From NCBI GenBank assembly GCA_002007465.1, contig LNAC01000766.1:413842-477841 (forward strand): a DNA stretch of 64,000 nt. Direction: 5' to 3'. The position numbers were made by a program, and so were the translations under genes. Positions 11,885 to 24,444 of this stretch are shown here, piece by piece. The stretch comes from Ailurus styani (lineage: Eukaryota > Chordata > Mammalia > Carnivora > Ailuridae). The notes beneath the pieces were generated by a model. It ran no database searches, had not been told where the DNA came from, and saw only the letters and a list, made by a program, of their open reading frames with translations. The first letter of the stretch is position 1. Each line of letters begins with the position of its first letter.

Positions 11885-11965
11885 ACTCTTTCACCTACAT
11901 TTATGTCTCTAGAAGCTCTCTTAGTGCCTGGCATGGGATAACCCTCAATGATTATTTGTTTTATA
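11885..11965 (+). mobile_element. L2 3' end fragment
   Basis: Resembles the L2 terminal block: '...TTAGTGCCTGGCATGG...' followed by a decayed 'CTCAATGATTATTTG'. Confidence 0.5.
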
Positions 11966-11969
11966 ATAA

Positions 11970-12185
11970 TAGCAGGCATTTATTAAGATCATTTATTTTG
12001 TGACTTTAAATGCTTTATGTAGAATTGTGTGATGTGATTCTCACCAAAATGTATGAAGCATATTGTCTAATTCCCATTTTACGGGTGATATAAAACAAGG
12101 CTTAAGGAAATTAAGAAAATTTGCCCAAGGTTACAGAACTTTTAAAGAGGGAAGTCGGGATGGGAACTCGGATACTCTGACTTCT
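11970..12185 (-). mobile_element. MIR, nearly full length
   Basis: Starts with 'AGCAGGCATTTATTAAG', has 'CCCATTTTACGGGTGATA' and 'AATTTGCCCAAGGTTACAGA', and ends in the 'GGAACTCGGATACTCTGACT' block. These are MIR landmarks in reverse order. Confidence 0.8.
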
Positions 12186-13230
12186 CTGTAATTGCTGAAT
12201 TTAATTGGCTAGGCTAGACATGACATAAATCAAGAGATGAGCTGGGATAAATCTATATTCCTGGCATCTCCTGCTTCTTGAAAATCTGAGGGTTTTTTTT
12301 TCCGTTGTTGTCTACCAACCTCATTTTCCCTTCCCCAGTCTACCTGACCTTGAGTATTTATCAAGTGGAATAGTATTCAATACACTGCATTCTCTTTTAT
12401 GTTGCATGTTTGATATAGTGACTCACAATGTGGACCTTAAAATGCTAGGCACAGGCTGTTAAAATAGAGTTCTGGTAAAATTAAAGCACAGATCAAAACT
12501 GGAAATAGCTCACATTTATTTGGATTTCGCCAAGGGAATATTAGCTCTTTATGACATTTGAAAGATGATGCTTTTATGATCTTTATATAATAGGTTTACT
12601 GAAGTACTCTGTCTTATTTAAATTCCAGTGATCCTGAAGAGAAAATTTGTGCATCCTTCGTTATCTCGCAATTGATGGACTTGAATCATTCATGACTTTA
12701 AAAATTTTTCAGTACAAATGAAATATAGTTTGACTGGATTCTATAAGAAAAATCTGGAACTTTGTCCTGCAGGTCACTATTTAAATGGCAGCACAAAAAA
12801 AGGCTAGATATTTCATGGAAGCAAATGCTGTTTCCCTCACCATAGTGGGAGTGATTTGATTATTTTCTCAATTATGCTTGGATACCCCTACATAACTAAC
12901 AACAACAACTATAAGCAGCCTTAATTAAGTACTTTGCTTTTTTGAAGTAGTTCATTCTTTGAATCATTTCAGTGGAATTAAAATAAGAAAAAAACACGTT
13001 GACGGCTCAAAAGGAGAAAAAGCCTATGTTTATCCCATGCAGTACAGAACAGAAATGAATGGACAAAGGCAGAGGCAATGGAAGCCTTCCTGAGATGAGA
13101 TGTCCAAGTGGAATGCTTAGCCTCTCAGTATTTAATCAAGGCTAACTATCATTAAATACGCCTGAGAGACATTCATTATTATCATTAATAATACGGTTTA
13201 TGGAGATTTGTGTATCTGAAGTTTCAGACA
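12186..13230. other. Unique DNA, no gene seen
   Basis: Repeat-poor, AT-rich, with many TAAT and ATTAA motifs. No open frame worth reporting. It could hold conserved noncoding DNA, but the sequence alone does not show that. Confidence 0.4.
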
Positions 13231-13245
13231 TGAAGAGGGACGTTT

Positions 13246-13430
13246 GGGGTGCCTGGGTGGCTCAGTCGGTTAAGCGTCTGCCTTCTGCTTAGGTCATGAT
13301 CTCAGGGTTCCAGGATTGAGCCCCACATTGGACTCCCTACTTGGCGGCGAGTTTGCTTCTCCCTCTCCCTCTGTGATCTGTCTCACTCTCACTCCCTCTC
13401 AAATAAATAAATTAAAAACAAAAAAATCTT
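13246..13430 (+). mobile_element. Can-SINE, older subfamily, plus strand
   Basis: Head 'GGGGTGCCTGGGTGGCTCAG' followed by 'TCGGTTAAGCGTCTGCC', the tRNA-Lys-like part of older carnivore SINEs, and an 'AAATAAATAAATTAAAAAC' tail. Target duplications are weak (AAGAGGGA near 13233, AAGAGGAA at 13431), in line with greater age. Confidence 0.93.
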
Positions 13431-13462
13431 TAAGAGGAAAGTGTGAAATATGTGCCAGAGCT

Positions 13463-13595
13463 AGGGCACCTGACTGGCTCAGTCAGATGAGAACGTGACT
13501 CTTAATCTTAGAGTTGTGAGTTTGAGCCCCACATGGGGCACAGAGATCACTTAAATTAAACAAACAAACAAACAAACAAACCTTGAAAAAAATGT
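13463..13595 (+). mobile_element. Can-SINE, old short subfamily, plus strand
   Basis: Begins 'AGGGCACCTGACTGGCTCAG', continues 'GTGAGTTTGAGCCCCACAT' and ends in a (CAAA)n tail. It is flanked by a 19-bp duplication with two differences (13444-13462 and 13596-13614). Confidence 0.9.
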
Positions 13596-13734
13596 TGAAA
13601 TATGTGCTAGAACTGAACACAGGCTCAATCATGAGGAAAAAAATACATGCTTTTATATGTGATTAAAAGGGTGAGACAATGTGAAGAAATTGCTCATTGG
13701 CTCTACTCTGTGCAGATTTTCTTTTTCTTTTTTT

Positions 13735-14535
13735 TAAGTATTTTATTTTATTTTATTTTATTATTTATTTATTTATTTTATTATTTATTATGTTCAGTTA
13801 GCCACTGTATAGTACATAATTAGTTTTTGATGTAGCGTTCAATGATTCATTAGTTGAGTATAACACCGAGTGCTCATCTCAGCACATGCCTCTTCAATAC
13901 CCATCACCCTAATACCCCTTTCCCCCATTCTGCTCCCCCCAGGTTGTTTCTTGCAGTCCATAGTCTCTCATGGTTCATCTCCCTCTCTGATTTCTCCCCC
14001 TTTGGATTTCCCTCCTTTCCCCTATGGTCCTCCATGTTATTGCTTATGTTGCACATATGAGTGAAACCATATTGTCTTTCCCTGCTTGTCTTCACTTAAC
14101 ATAACCCCCTGCAGTTCCATCCATGTTGATGCAACTGATGGGTATTCATTGTTTCTGATGGCTGAGTAATATTCCATTGAGTATATGGACCACGTCTTCT
14201 TTATCCATTCATCTATTGAAGGGCATCTCAGCTCCTTCCCCAGTTTGGCTATTGTGGACATTGCTATTGCTGCTATGAACATTGGGGTGTATGTGCTCCT
14301 TCTTTTCACTACATCTGTATCTTTGGGGGTAAATACCCAGTAGGGCAATTGCCAGATCATAGGGTAGCTCTATTCTTAACATCTTGAGGTACCTCTGTAC
14401 TGTTTTCCAGAGTGGCTGTACCAGCTTCAATTCCCACCAAACAGTGTAGGAGGGTTCCCTTTACTCCACATCCTTGCCAACATTTGCTTTTCCTGTTTTG
14501 TTAATTTTGCCACTTTAACTGGCGTAAGGTTGTTT
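13735..14535 (-). mobile_element. Carnivore L1, 5'-truncated, 3' UTR and end of ORF2
   Basis: The low-coordinate edge is an interrupted (TTTTA)n tract, the complement of the poly-A tail, followed by the carnivore L1 3' UTR. Frames on the minus strand (14037-14360 and 14209-14430) encode the recognisable end of L1 ORF2 protein, including 'MEYYSAIRNNE' and 'STWMELQGVMLSE'. ORF2 normally encodes endonuclease and reverse transcriptase; neither catalytic domain is present here. The two frames are offset, so the copy is also frameshifted. It is not active. Confidence 0.9.
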
Positions 14536-14795
14536 TCAAAACTGTGTTCCACAGAACCTTGGACAATTTTTTGAGGCAAGGTTCATCCGGGTATCAGGAT
14601 GAGGCCCCAGAATGTCTGAGGTCCCTTTGGGGATGTAGGATGGTTAGGAGAGAGACAGTGAGCAGATCTGCAGCCCCAACTGCTTCTATCAGAGCAAGTC
14701 TCTTTTACTTTCTTTTGAGGAATATTCCACTAATGATTTCATTATAAAAACAAGTGTTCTATTGCCAAAATACATTAGAAAAGTGTGGCTAGCTT
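14536..14795. other. Unique DNA, no gene seen
   Basis: Flank of the L1 on its truncated side. I could not find a clear target-site duplication. Confidence 0.4.
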
Positions 14796-15105
14796 TTTTT
14801 TTTTTCAATCCTTCAGGTTTCAGTTTCAATGTAATCTCTTCAGATAGGCTTTTTCTGACCTTTCACCACCCACTATGCTATTCACCTCAGAACACTCTTT
14901 ATTTCCTTCTTATTCCTGCTAAAAGTTTAATTATTTTTGGCTGTTTATTTGCAGACTTTTTAATTATCTGTCACCTACCCAAACTGTAAACTTTTCTAGG
15001 ACAGTTACCTTATCCTCTCTGATTTTATCTTTGTCTCCTGTTATCTTCCAGGGTGCCTAACACATAGTAACTGCTCAATAAATGTGCCACAAAGAACTGA
15101 AAAAA
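14796..15105 (+). mobile_element. L2 3' end
   Basis: Classic L2 ending: 'CTGTAAACTTTTCTAGGACA' near 14984, a 'TCTCCTG' block, then 'TGCCTAACACATAGTAACTG' and 'CTCAATAAATGTG'. Confidence 0.8.
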
Positions 15106-17535
15106 ACCAAAATGCATGAATAAAAGTGTTAATCATTGTGTCACCCTAAGATTCGGCATGCTTGATTATGTCTGGATGACCAGAAGGAAGAATTCTCCTC
15201 TACTCAATGCCTATTTGGGCACAGGGATCAGGGATCATTCTGGGTAAGAATCAGTGTAAAGAGAAAACGAACTCAAGGTACTGAGGTTTGGTTTAATTTT
15301 TGCCCCATTTCAAACACTTCTGTCTAGATTCTAGGTCTACCCTCCGTAAGATGCTAGGGTATCGGTACACAAATGTGCCTCTTGAAATCCGTAACTTAAA
15401 AATAGTCAAACCAACATATTTTATTCAGATTATCAGTACAGCCTGAGGTGAAATGATAGAAAACAATAAGACAACAAATGCTAGAGATTGGGAAAATGTA
15501 TTTGTTAGACACCAGTGAAGTTGGCTTTCTTGCCGTAGGAGCAGCAACTGTGGTTTCATGCCTCTGCACAGGGAAAGGTGAGAGAAGAGTGAGAGTCTAC
15601 CTCTTGGGGCTCTCTTGGCAGGTGTTTCTTGTCATCTTCTATGAACTCACAGGGACTCTGGCCTCAGAAAGGAAAGACATACTTAAAGGTCTCTGGGTGT
15701 TCTGATTCTGTGTGGAAGCTTATGATCCTTATCATAGAGGCATTGACTATGACCTTGAAGGGAAAGAGATGAGCGCACTCTCATTTCTAAACAAATTAAA
15801 CAGGGATCTTCTGGAGAAACTACCCTGCCAGTTCAGGCTTGGTTCCTTTTAAGTATTTTTCTCTGATAGCCATTCTTTTTCTTTAATTAAGAAAAAATAT
15901 TTTATTCTCTTATGAAAAATATATGACTGTGCCTTTTTAAAAATATTTCTGCAGAAACTGTAACTTCATTGTCATTATAATCTTCTTCTATTCCCCGAGT
16001 ATATATAAGTATTTTTAGGTTTGACCATCTTCAAGTAATCAAATAATCTGTCGCATCAGCAAAGATAAATGGAAACTGACCTTGCAGTTTGATTAATTTC
16101 CAAACTAACCATGAAGGATTTTAAGAATCAAGGGACTGAATTAACCTGTGGGAAACCAAATGACGTTTCTCAAATCCCATCAATGAACGAAGGTTATGGA
16201 TAATTGATCATCTATATTCTTAATTATTCCCAAGTGAGTGGTATCTAAGCTCAGAGCTTACATCCTCACGAAGTAATCAGTTGGTGTCGGGATGGTAGCT
16301 AATTACAGTTCGTCAAAGGCAAAGAAAGCCTCCACTCTGCCCCACTAGAGGAGGCCACCTTTGGCATCCAACTGCAAGTATTAAGATGTAGAACTCAGGC
16401 TTCAATTTGTTAAAATAAAACAAACCACCACCAATGAACCAAGAGGCCAAGTGTTAAAAACAGTGAAACATAAAGAAATATTAAGAAATGGAAGTAAACA
16501 TAGGGTGCTGAAATAAATTTTTATGTTGAAAATGGAAAATACATCTAGTAATATAAGTAGCGTGTAAAATGCCCAGCAGGAAATATTTCCTGTTTGGGCT
16601 TTTTTTGTTTGTTTGCTTTTATTTTCTCCTTCCTGCCTTGTACTTTTCAACATAAAAGTTATTCTTTTAATACAAAAAAAAAAGTGCACACCCAAAGAAA
16701 AAGAGGAATAATAAAAATGTTAGGATTCTAAAACTCAACCTAAGTTATGATGACATTGGAAAGCTGGATAGTTATCCGGAAACTGTAAAGTCCAAAACCC
16801 CTTTCCACAATTTCTGGAAATTCCCAGGAGCTCATGTCTTTGATCCTTTCACCTCCAGATCCCATATCTTTATACTCTGTTCTTGTGTCATCTCATGTGA
16901 AGCTCCATTCTTTGCCTATATGCACAAAAATATTCCCATGGTAATCATTCCATGAGTTTGGTGGACACTAGGAGAGCTCTATCAGACTCTGATCACTTTC
17001 CAATTCCTCTTTACTTCTGCCTCACTTTTTTTATGCTTGTTGTTCCCTTCAGAAATGAAAATGAGAAAACATCTCATCAGATGAGTTCAGTACTCATACT
17101 TGCGGCAAGTTGTATTAGTATTTGATTAAAATATAAGATAATATAATATGATTTTTAAAAGTACACTTTCCCTGAGAGGAATTCCAGAGGGTAAGAAAAT
17201 CCTTTTCTTAAAACAATGATTCCACAAAAATATATCCAGAATGTTATACACCCATTCATACAATGGTTTTGTTACTAATTAATTTTTATAGCACTCAAAT
17301 TAATTCTTTTATCCTCAGACATTCCTTAAAAATACTTTAATTAATTCACACAATGAACAAAAGTACTTAGAAAATAGTAGTTATGGGCCCCAAATAGCCC
17401 ATTCCGTTCTTAGTCTGCCTATTACTATGATCAGAAATTCATCAAAATGTCCTTTTTCCTGTACTTACCAGCATAGAAAAATGTTGTTTGAAAACACTTT
17501 GAACATTTTATAGATGAAAGTTATAGTTTATAGTG
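15106..17535. other. Unique, repeat-poor stretch, no gene seen
   Basis: The 75-codon frame at 15478-15705 and the 97-codon minus frame at 16402-16695 show no domain. The part at 16010-16340 is rich in TAAT-type motifs and is listed as a noncoding-element candidate in the findings. Confidence 0.45.
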
Positions 17536-18060
17536 GTTTTCATTGGTATATTTTTGAATCCTAATGAGATTGAGCTCTTTAATATATGCTTATTGGCTAT
17601 CCCTGTTTCTGCCTCTATGAATTTCCTTCACACATGCTTTACTCATTTTTAATTGAGTTGTTCTCATTTTTCTTGTTAATTTATAACAATTCTTGAACTA
17701 TAAATAGAATTTATCTGTTTTATATTGCAAAGATATTTCCTCGGTTTATCATTTGTTTTTCTATTTTTATTCCTTTTGAGTTCCTTCCTAGAGTAAGGGG
17801 AAGAAGGCCTTTTTTACCCCCAAACCATGTCAGTGTGTAGCTACATTTGCTCCTGGTAGTTTTGCTTTTATGTTTAAATCTTTGGCCAATGTGAAATGAT
17901 CTTTGGAAGCTGATCTGAAATAAACATCTAACTTTGTTTCCTTTAGTGGTTTGCCGTTTATTCTAACACTATTTGCTGAATAATCCATGAGTATTTTACA
18001 TTTTTACGTTATCAGAGCACTATTTGTTGACAAATGGATCTTTTTTCCAGTGCTATTATT
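17536..18060 (-). mobile_element. Old L1 remnant, minus strand
   Basis: Blocks such as 'GAGATTGAGCTCTTTAATAT', 'TTGGCCAATGTGAAATGATC' and 'CACTATTTGCTGAATAATCC' match L1 ORF2/3' region in reverse. Heavily decayed. Confidence 0.6.
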
Positions 18061-18600
18061 TTTATGTTTAGTTTATTTTAATTAATTGTACTTTCATCCA
18101 AGTAATAGAAATACATGGTTATGAAATCAAAGAGTACAAAAATGGCATAAAATATGAATAATATTTTCATACTCTACCCTCCATTCCTCCTAGAGATAAA
18201 TACCTCCAACTCCTTCAGCAGATTTTTAACCATTTTTTTCAGACCTCCTTCTTAAAACAAACCCCAATAATTTGTCAGCCCATATATTCATATTCTAACA
18301 CCTACCTATACCACTTCCTGGATACAATCATCAAATATTCTCAAGCCACTCCTCCTCAATCAGTGAAAGTTTTCGCACTTTGAATACTGTCTGTCTGTCA
18401 CTCCACCTCTCCACTTTCTTGAAGATTTCAATACCCACAGGAATAATCCATCTACACTTTGGATTTTCAATGTCTTATTTTCCTTCACTAGTGTTCCATT
18501 CTAACTTAGCTACCCATTTGCATGGCTACAGTCTAGATCATGTCATTATCAATAATGGTAGGAACTAAAAAATCTTATTTTCAAAATCACCCATTTTCTC
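18061..18600. other. Unassigned old repeat-like and unique DNA
   Basis: The first ~200 bases resemble a further L1 3' portion, but the match is too weak to name. The rest is unassigned. Confidence 0.35.
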
Positions 18601-18647
18601 ATCATCACCTTTTTTCTTTCTTTCTTTCTTTTTTATCATCACCTTTT
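18601..18647 (-). mobile_element. Tail-only retro-insertion, probable
   Basis: A (CTTT)n tract, which is (AAAG)n on the minus strand, is flanked by a perfect 13-bp direct repeat ATCATCACCTTTT at 18601-18613 and 18635-18647. The layout is that of an L1-mediated insertion in which only the A-rich tail was copied. Confidence 0.5.
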
Positions 18648-19180
18648 ATCAATTGGGAAATGACCAAAAAAAAAAAAAATCCCAGACAGCTTATTACATC
18701 CCTACCATAGAATATACTGCAAACATTAAAAAGATTGAAAGAGAGGTTTCTACATCAAAGTGAAAACATCTTCAAGACACATAACTAAGTAAAAATATCA
18801 AGTGATTGTTAAATATGTACAGCATAAAATTATTTATGAAAAACGAGGAAATCCATAACATAAATCTATCTGTTTATGTATCTATCTATGTACCTATCCA
18901 TCATCTATCATCTTCATGAACACAGAAAATGGTTTGGAAGGATTCACAATACATTTATCGTTACCTTTGACAAGAAGAAGGTGACTGTGTGATGACCAAG
19001 AGGAATGCCAACTTCTACAACAAATGATTTTTTTTAACCATGGGATTATATATTGGTGCATTACTTCTGTAGTTAAAAACAAAATCAAAATACATAGTCT
19101 AGTACATACTATCTTTCCCCTCAAAATCCTAATCAGATACTGATTAATAATAATTTAATTTATAGACTAACTAGATACAA
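18648..19180. other. Unique DNA with a short (TATC)n tract
   Basis: An imperfect TATC repeat lies at 18866-18911. No gene or named repeat otherwise. Confidence 0.4.
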
Positions 19181-19470
19181 GAAACAGATATTGTTACAAT
19201 AGTCTATTCAGGAATGTATTATTTCTCTATTTATTCCTGGGTTTCTTTATGTGCTTCACAAAAATTGTATACTTTCATGATACATCCTACTCATTAAATT
19301 TATTTTTACACTTTTTATGTTTCTATTGTTATTGTTAAGAAACTCTTTCCCCATGGTGTTTTCCAATATGGTGCTAATTATAGGAAATCCATTAATATAG
19401 AGAGCTCTTTTAAGTTCTAACTATATTTGGTTGACTCTATTTGTCCAGGAAGATGATCATATCATCTCCT
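19181..19470 (-). mobile_element. Possible old L1 ORF2 remnant
   Basis: 'TTTCATGATACATCCT' and 'GATGATCATATCATCTCCTG' recall L1 ORF2 read backwards. The match is partial and I hold it loosely. Confidence 0.35.
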
Positions 19471-19479
19471 GATCACCTA

Positions 19480-19635
19480 TCATAATTTAACATCTCCATG
19501 ACTCAGTTTCTCCTAATATTTAAAGATGGATAATTAAAGTGCCCACATGGCAGATGTGTTGTGATGACTGAGTTAATATCTATAAAACACTAACACCTGG
19601 GGCCTAACTGTTGGTTGTGATGGCTGCTGATGAGG
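19480..19635 (+). mobile_element. MIR fragment
   Basis: 'CTCAGTTTCTCCTAATATTT' followed by the block with 'GATGACTGAGTTAATATCTA' fits a decayed MIR 3' half. Confidence 0.55.
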
Positions 19636-22240
19636 TTACCATTAGATTTCCTGTTGGGATTCAGCCTCCAGCACAGTTCTCAGTCTTCTCTTTTAGGATC
19701 AAAGTGGGCCAATTCATATTATCCTTTTATTCATTCTTTTCTCCAACTCATTTTGTTCTAACCAAAAATTGTTAAGACAGTTTGGCTAAGATTCCCTTCA
19801 TTGAGCCCACATCACTTCCCTCGCAAGTGTGAAATTGCCAGCCTATTGGTCTTTCTCTCACTTCCATCTTTCTTGCACCATGTGTTGAATAAATGCCTCA
19901 ATGTCTCTGAGTATGGGAGGTGCTCTTCCACTGTTGCCAGGGCCATTTGCGCTTCTTCCCTCTTCTATTATTTTGGCACTTCAGTTGGCCTTAGTAAGAG
20001 TCATGTAGTTAAATCACAAGTTCAGATTCTCATTTTGGACTGGAAATGATGTCTCTTTGCTTTTTATACCTTAACTGCTGTTTTTGATCTATTCAAGGAC
20101 ACCTCCTCCCAATTATCCATAATATCTTCTCCTATACTTGTACATTTGTCTATAGGTCCTTGTTTTCCCACCTTCCCCCCTTCATGTGCTTAAAAATTTT
20201 CAGACATTTTCTATTAGGAAAGGGCTATATGCAAACACTATCAGAAACATACTCAAGGTAAAGATCCTAATTAACACCCAAGTAGAAATCTCTTGCATGT
20301 CTAGTTCTGTGCCAAGAGAAATCAATCAGTGGTTAGAGCAGGAAATTAGAAAGATCAGTCTGAACCCAAGCTCTGTCATCTTCTCCAGTTATAATAACTC
20401 CTTGTCTCAATTTATGAATTGTGCTTTGCTAAAATTAAATTTTAGTAGTTACAACCAATAAGTATTTAATTCATATCTATAAAAGCAAAAGAGAGCAATT
20501 TATTATTGATAAAATAAATTTTCCTCTTAATCCTTCACTTGCATTGCCAATGAATTACTTTGGACTAAAATTTTACTTTCAAAGAATCACCTTCTGAGTA
20601 GAATGAAGCACTTGCTGCATTAAAGAACCCAAGGGAAGAATTATTTGAGATCCATAACACAAAGTCACTGGGGAAGAAATTTCACACATTATTTAGCTCC
20701 TCAAGTATCACAATCAGAAGGGAAAATTTGTTCAGGGATCAAATCGAAAGTCACACAAAGGCTTTTATTTGATTGCCTAGATAAGGAAACCACATGGTTC
20801 CCGAATACCTAGGTCTCTTGGCCTCCAAGGAATGGAAAATTTGGATTATTCTAGGATAAAAATTCCTTAACACTGAGTTAAAACCTGCTTGGAATAGACT
20901 TCTAAAAATGTGTTTGGTCTAGAAATGCTATTTTAAAGCAGAGTGACATTTTGCTTATAAAGTTTGCTAAGGGCAAAGGGCCTTAAAGTACTTGTTTTCT
21001 TTCTTTTTCTTCTTTTTTCCCCTGCTACTGTCACATTCTAAAAAATCTGTCTCATCTGTTGTTAGATTTCCATGTTTCATTACATCAGGACCTCTATGTC
21101 AACTTAGAATAGGGGAAGGCATTTTACCATAAAAGCTTTCCCTCCATATATATTTATTATATGCATATCTATATCTATATATTTCATTGTATTCATACTT
21201 ATTTAATCACTTCAAACACGAAATGCTTTGGGATTGGCTCTAGTGGGATCAGGTGACAGACAGTCATTCGGGCCAAATCCAACCTGTGTTCAGAAGTTCC
21301 TAGATGACGCAATTGACCTAGACTCCAAACTCCATTTGTAGCATCTTTTTCGGGACTAACTAGGCAGATACTCTGGGATTTGTAAAAATTCTGAAGGGTC
21401 TTCTGTGACAATGAAAAGTCTATAGAAAGTAGGCGGGAGAGTGAATAACTGAAATCCCTGCTCTCTCAACCTCACTCAGGATTAAAGGGAATTACAGGTT
21501 TACTGTTCACTGAAGAGAAACAAATGCCCCATTACACAGAAGGGATTAGGGCCCGGAGGAGCACTGATACCTTCGAAATGACATTGCTGCTTGCCTCAGA
21601 GTGCAGGGCTGAGAGACACAGACTGCATTAAAAGCAGATTCCAGATGACCCAGAATTGCAAAATAAATGCTACCCAGGGTGAATGAAATTCTTTAGAACC
21701 CCTGAGTAAGAATGAAATTAAAATCTTGATCCCATAAAGAATTTGAGGATTTTTGTCTCAGAGTTAATAAGGGAAATATGTTTATCATTCAACAGGAGAG
21801 CCCCCTCCTGAATTTTACCAGCTTCCACCCTGCAGACGTCACAGACTATAATACAGAGAGAAAGGAAAAGGACGACCTGTCTCATGACTGGGGAGAGCCG
21901 CACATGCTTTTCCTGAAAGGATGTACAGATGGGGAGTTCGGAATACCCAGCACCTGCACCATGAGTTTTCACCTGCTGCCTCTGTTTCATGAATAAATAT
22001 TAACACAGGTGTTCAGAAATGAAGAACAGGAAGCCAAGATCACTTTCGAGTTTTTTGACTTCATAATGTGTGTGTGTGTTCACACATCGCAATTTGAAGT
22101 GAATGGGAAAGAAAATTTATAATCTTTCTATTTGCTCTGCCCACAATCTAAACCCCCTTTAGAGTATGACTTTCAAGTGGACTGCTAAAGAAATAATAAA
22201 AGGAATAAAGCCAAGGAAATTAGAATTGACGTGTGAGTAG
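19636..22240. other. Long unique stretch, no gene seen
   Basis: No named repeat. Frames at 19801-20049, 20186-20461 and the overlapping pair on opposite strands at 21718-21996 have no recognisable domain. A short TG/CA inverted run lies at 22068-22087. Confidence 0.45.
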
Positions 22241-22244
22241 CACT

Positions 22245-22635
22245 CTCAAATATAATTTTTTTAGTCAATCAATAAATAATATTTGGGGCACACGTGTATG
22301 GAGGGACTGTTCACAACATTATGAAGATGAAGAAGGAGCACACACAGATTCTGTCCATGGTGCTTATTCTCTCAGGACACATACTGCATATAAACAAATA
22401 ATAGCTCATAGATGCAAATAATAATGCATATAAAGAAACACTATAAACAAATAATCATCATGCAAAGTAGATGATTATACATGTCCTGAGAGAGATGTAA
22501 ATAATGTCTCCTGGGATTTCAGAAGAGAGATTGTCTCTATTGAGAGAGGGGCAGGTGATCCTGGAGAAGCCTTTCTTCTGGGCCCTGAGAGGTGGATGAC
22601 CTTTGGATGTGTTTAGGCTGGAGCATTAGAGGGTA
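22245..22635 (+). mobile_element. Ancient mammalian repeat, family not named
   Basis: The order of blocks, 'CAGATTCTGTCCATGG...', a 'AAACAAATAAT' region and a later 'GAGAGGTGGATGACC', resembles a common old mammalian repeat also seen near 26760 and 46600. I do not trust memory enough to name it. Confidence 0.4.
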
Positions 22636-22639
22636 GAAT

Positions 22640-24440
22640 TCAATGGGCTTTTGCCCAACACTGAGTAATCTAATTCAAGCATGAATTATCAAATTCCATC
22701 AAAATGATGGAATTAGCTTTTTGTTCTTTTTTAACTTCTCTTTCTCTACCCTAACTAAATGACTGACTTGGTAATTTGACAAACTCATGCTCATGCATTA
22801 ATGGCTAATAAGGGTGAAATTCTGCTTTTCCCAGCTACTTACGTTTTAACATGCTTTAATTCTTATTACTGTAAAACAGCTATTCATTATGTAAATGACT
22901 ATTCAGCTATAACCTGGGATGAAATCTGTGGAGATGTGTTTCTCTTTTTCCATTTTTCTTTCAAATCCCCTTTTCATTTGGAACTGAGGGCAAGGCAGCC
23001 TAGATAGCCCCATACTTGCTAGCACTGCTTCACTGAGGCAAAGCCAGGATCTGGATCAGCCGAGATTTAGGCTCAAACATTAGGTCTATGGCCAGGGACT
23101 AACCTCAATGACCTGTGGATTGGCATCTCTTAAGCTGGGTGGAAGTACAAAGGAGATAATTTGGATGTGTTGCCTACTAATATTTTAAAACCTTGAGCCA
23201 ATACCAATAATTGATATTGCTAGTATTAGATAAACTAAAGACTGGGGGAGTGAAAGAAGGGAGGGGAGGATGGAACAAATGTGGCACATAGAACAAAGAT
23301 GATGCTTCTCCAATTCTGAGCAAAGTGCCATGTCCTTGAAATTCCTGTTCTTTGTGCAGGAAGGGGAACTGACCAGGTCAGCGTTTGGTTGGGTTTCTCC
23401 ATGCCCATCATGGACTTAGCTGGGACAAAGTTAAGGCTGTACAACTCTTAGTGTTGGAGAGAGGGTAAGGCACAATTTTAGGCAAATATGGAAATTGTTC
23501 TTATTAGTTAGGCAGAATGAATAATGTTAGTAAAAGATAAACCAACCCTTTTCCTCTCAGGTATGTCCAGGTTGTCTTCAAAAGACCCTTGTATATCTTT
23601 ATGTTTACAAAATCTGCTCAAATGGGGCATTTGTCCAGGTTCTAACATATGGCAGCCCTATGTCTTTTTTTTTCTCTCAACACACAGAATTCTATCTTTA
23701 TATCCTCTTATTTAGACACTGTTTGGGGTCTGTCCAACACTCACAGCACTTTTTCCTCACCAACCCAGGCCTGATCCTGTTTGGACAGCAGTATGCCCAG
23801 GCCAAAATCCATTGTGATTGGTTGAACTCACAGTCAGTCATGACCATCCATTTTCTCCTTGCCAGATACTGGCATAAGGCAGATAAGGCATATGACTTAG
23901 ATCTGGACAATAAAATGTAAAAGAAAATCTACTGGGGCTTTTAGGAAAGTTTTCTTTGTTCTGTTTTTTTTTCTCTGATTAAGTGGTATGAATGGCATTT
24001 TAAAAATTGTTTTGCTTTAATTTTCTTTCCTGCTTCAGGATGTGATTCTTGGAGGCACAGGAGGTACACATTTTGAGGCTGAGAAGAAGTATGGTGGACA
24101 CACCAAGAATGGAAGAGCAGAAAGATAAAATCATTGATAACATTACTGGGCCATGAACTTCAGGCTTCCTGTTCAGTGAGCAATTCATTGATTTATGATT
24201 TAATTCATTCTCATTTGGATATTCTTCTCCTTGTAACTCAGTGCATTGAAGTGGACATTTACATTGGTGCTTCAGCTGTGGAGCTGGGAAAGAAAATCTG
24301 TGGATTAACAAGAGAGCATCAAAGCATGGAAACCAAATGGTAGCACAGTTGAGATGACATTTATTTCTAGAAGTAGATCACTGCCCTTTGCCATCATCTC
24401 CAGTGCAGAACACAACTTTCAGTTCTCAATGTTCCCAAAT
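22640..24440. other. Unique DNA, no gene seen
   Basis: Part of 23780-23940 resembles an old DNA-transposon or LTR fragment, but too weakly to call. Open frames here, such as 23235-23444 and 23660-23920, overlap frames on the other strand and have no known domain. Confidence 0.4.
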
Positions 24441-24444
24441 GGAT

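Noticed and set aside
14037..14430. Minus-strand frames with clear protein similarity, possible gene
   Set aside because: The similarity is to the C-terminus of L1 ORF2; the copy is 5'-truncated and frameshifted.
22369..22492. 11-bp inverted repeat CTCTCAGGACA / TGTCCTGAGAG about 100 bases apart
   Set aside because: Short, imperfect in context and inside an old repeat; expected by chance at this scale.
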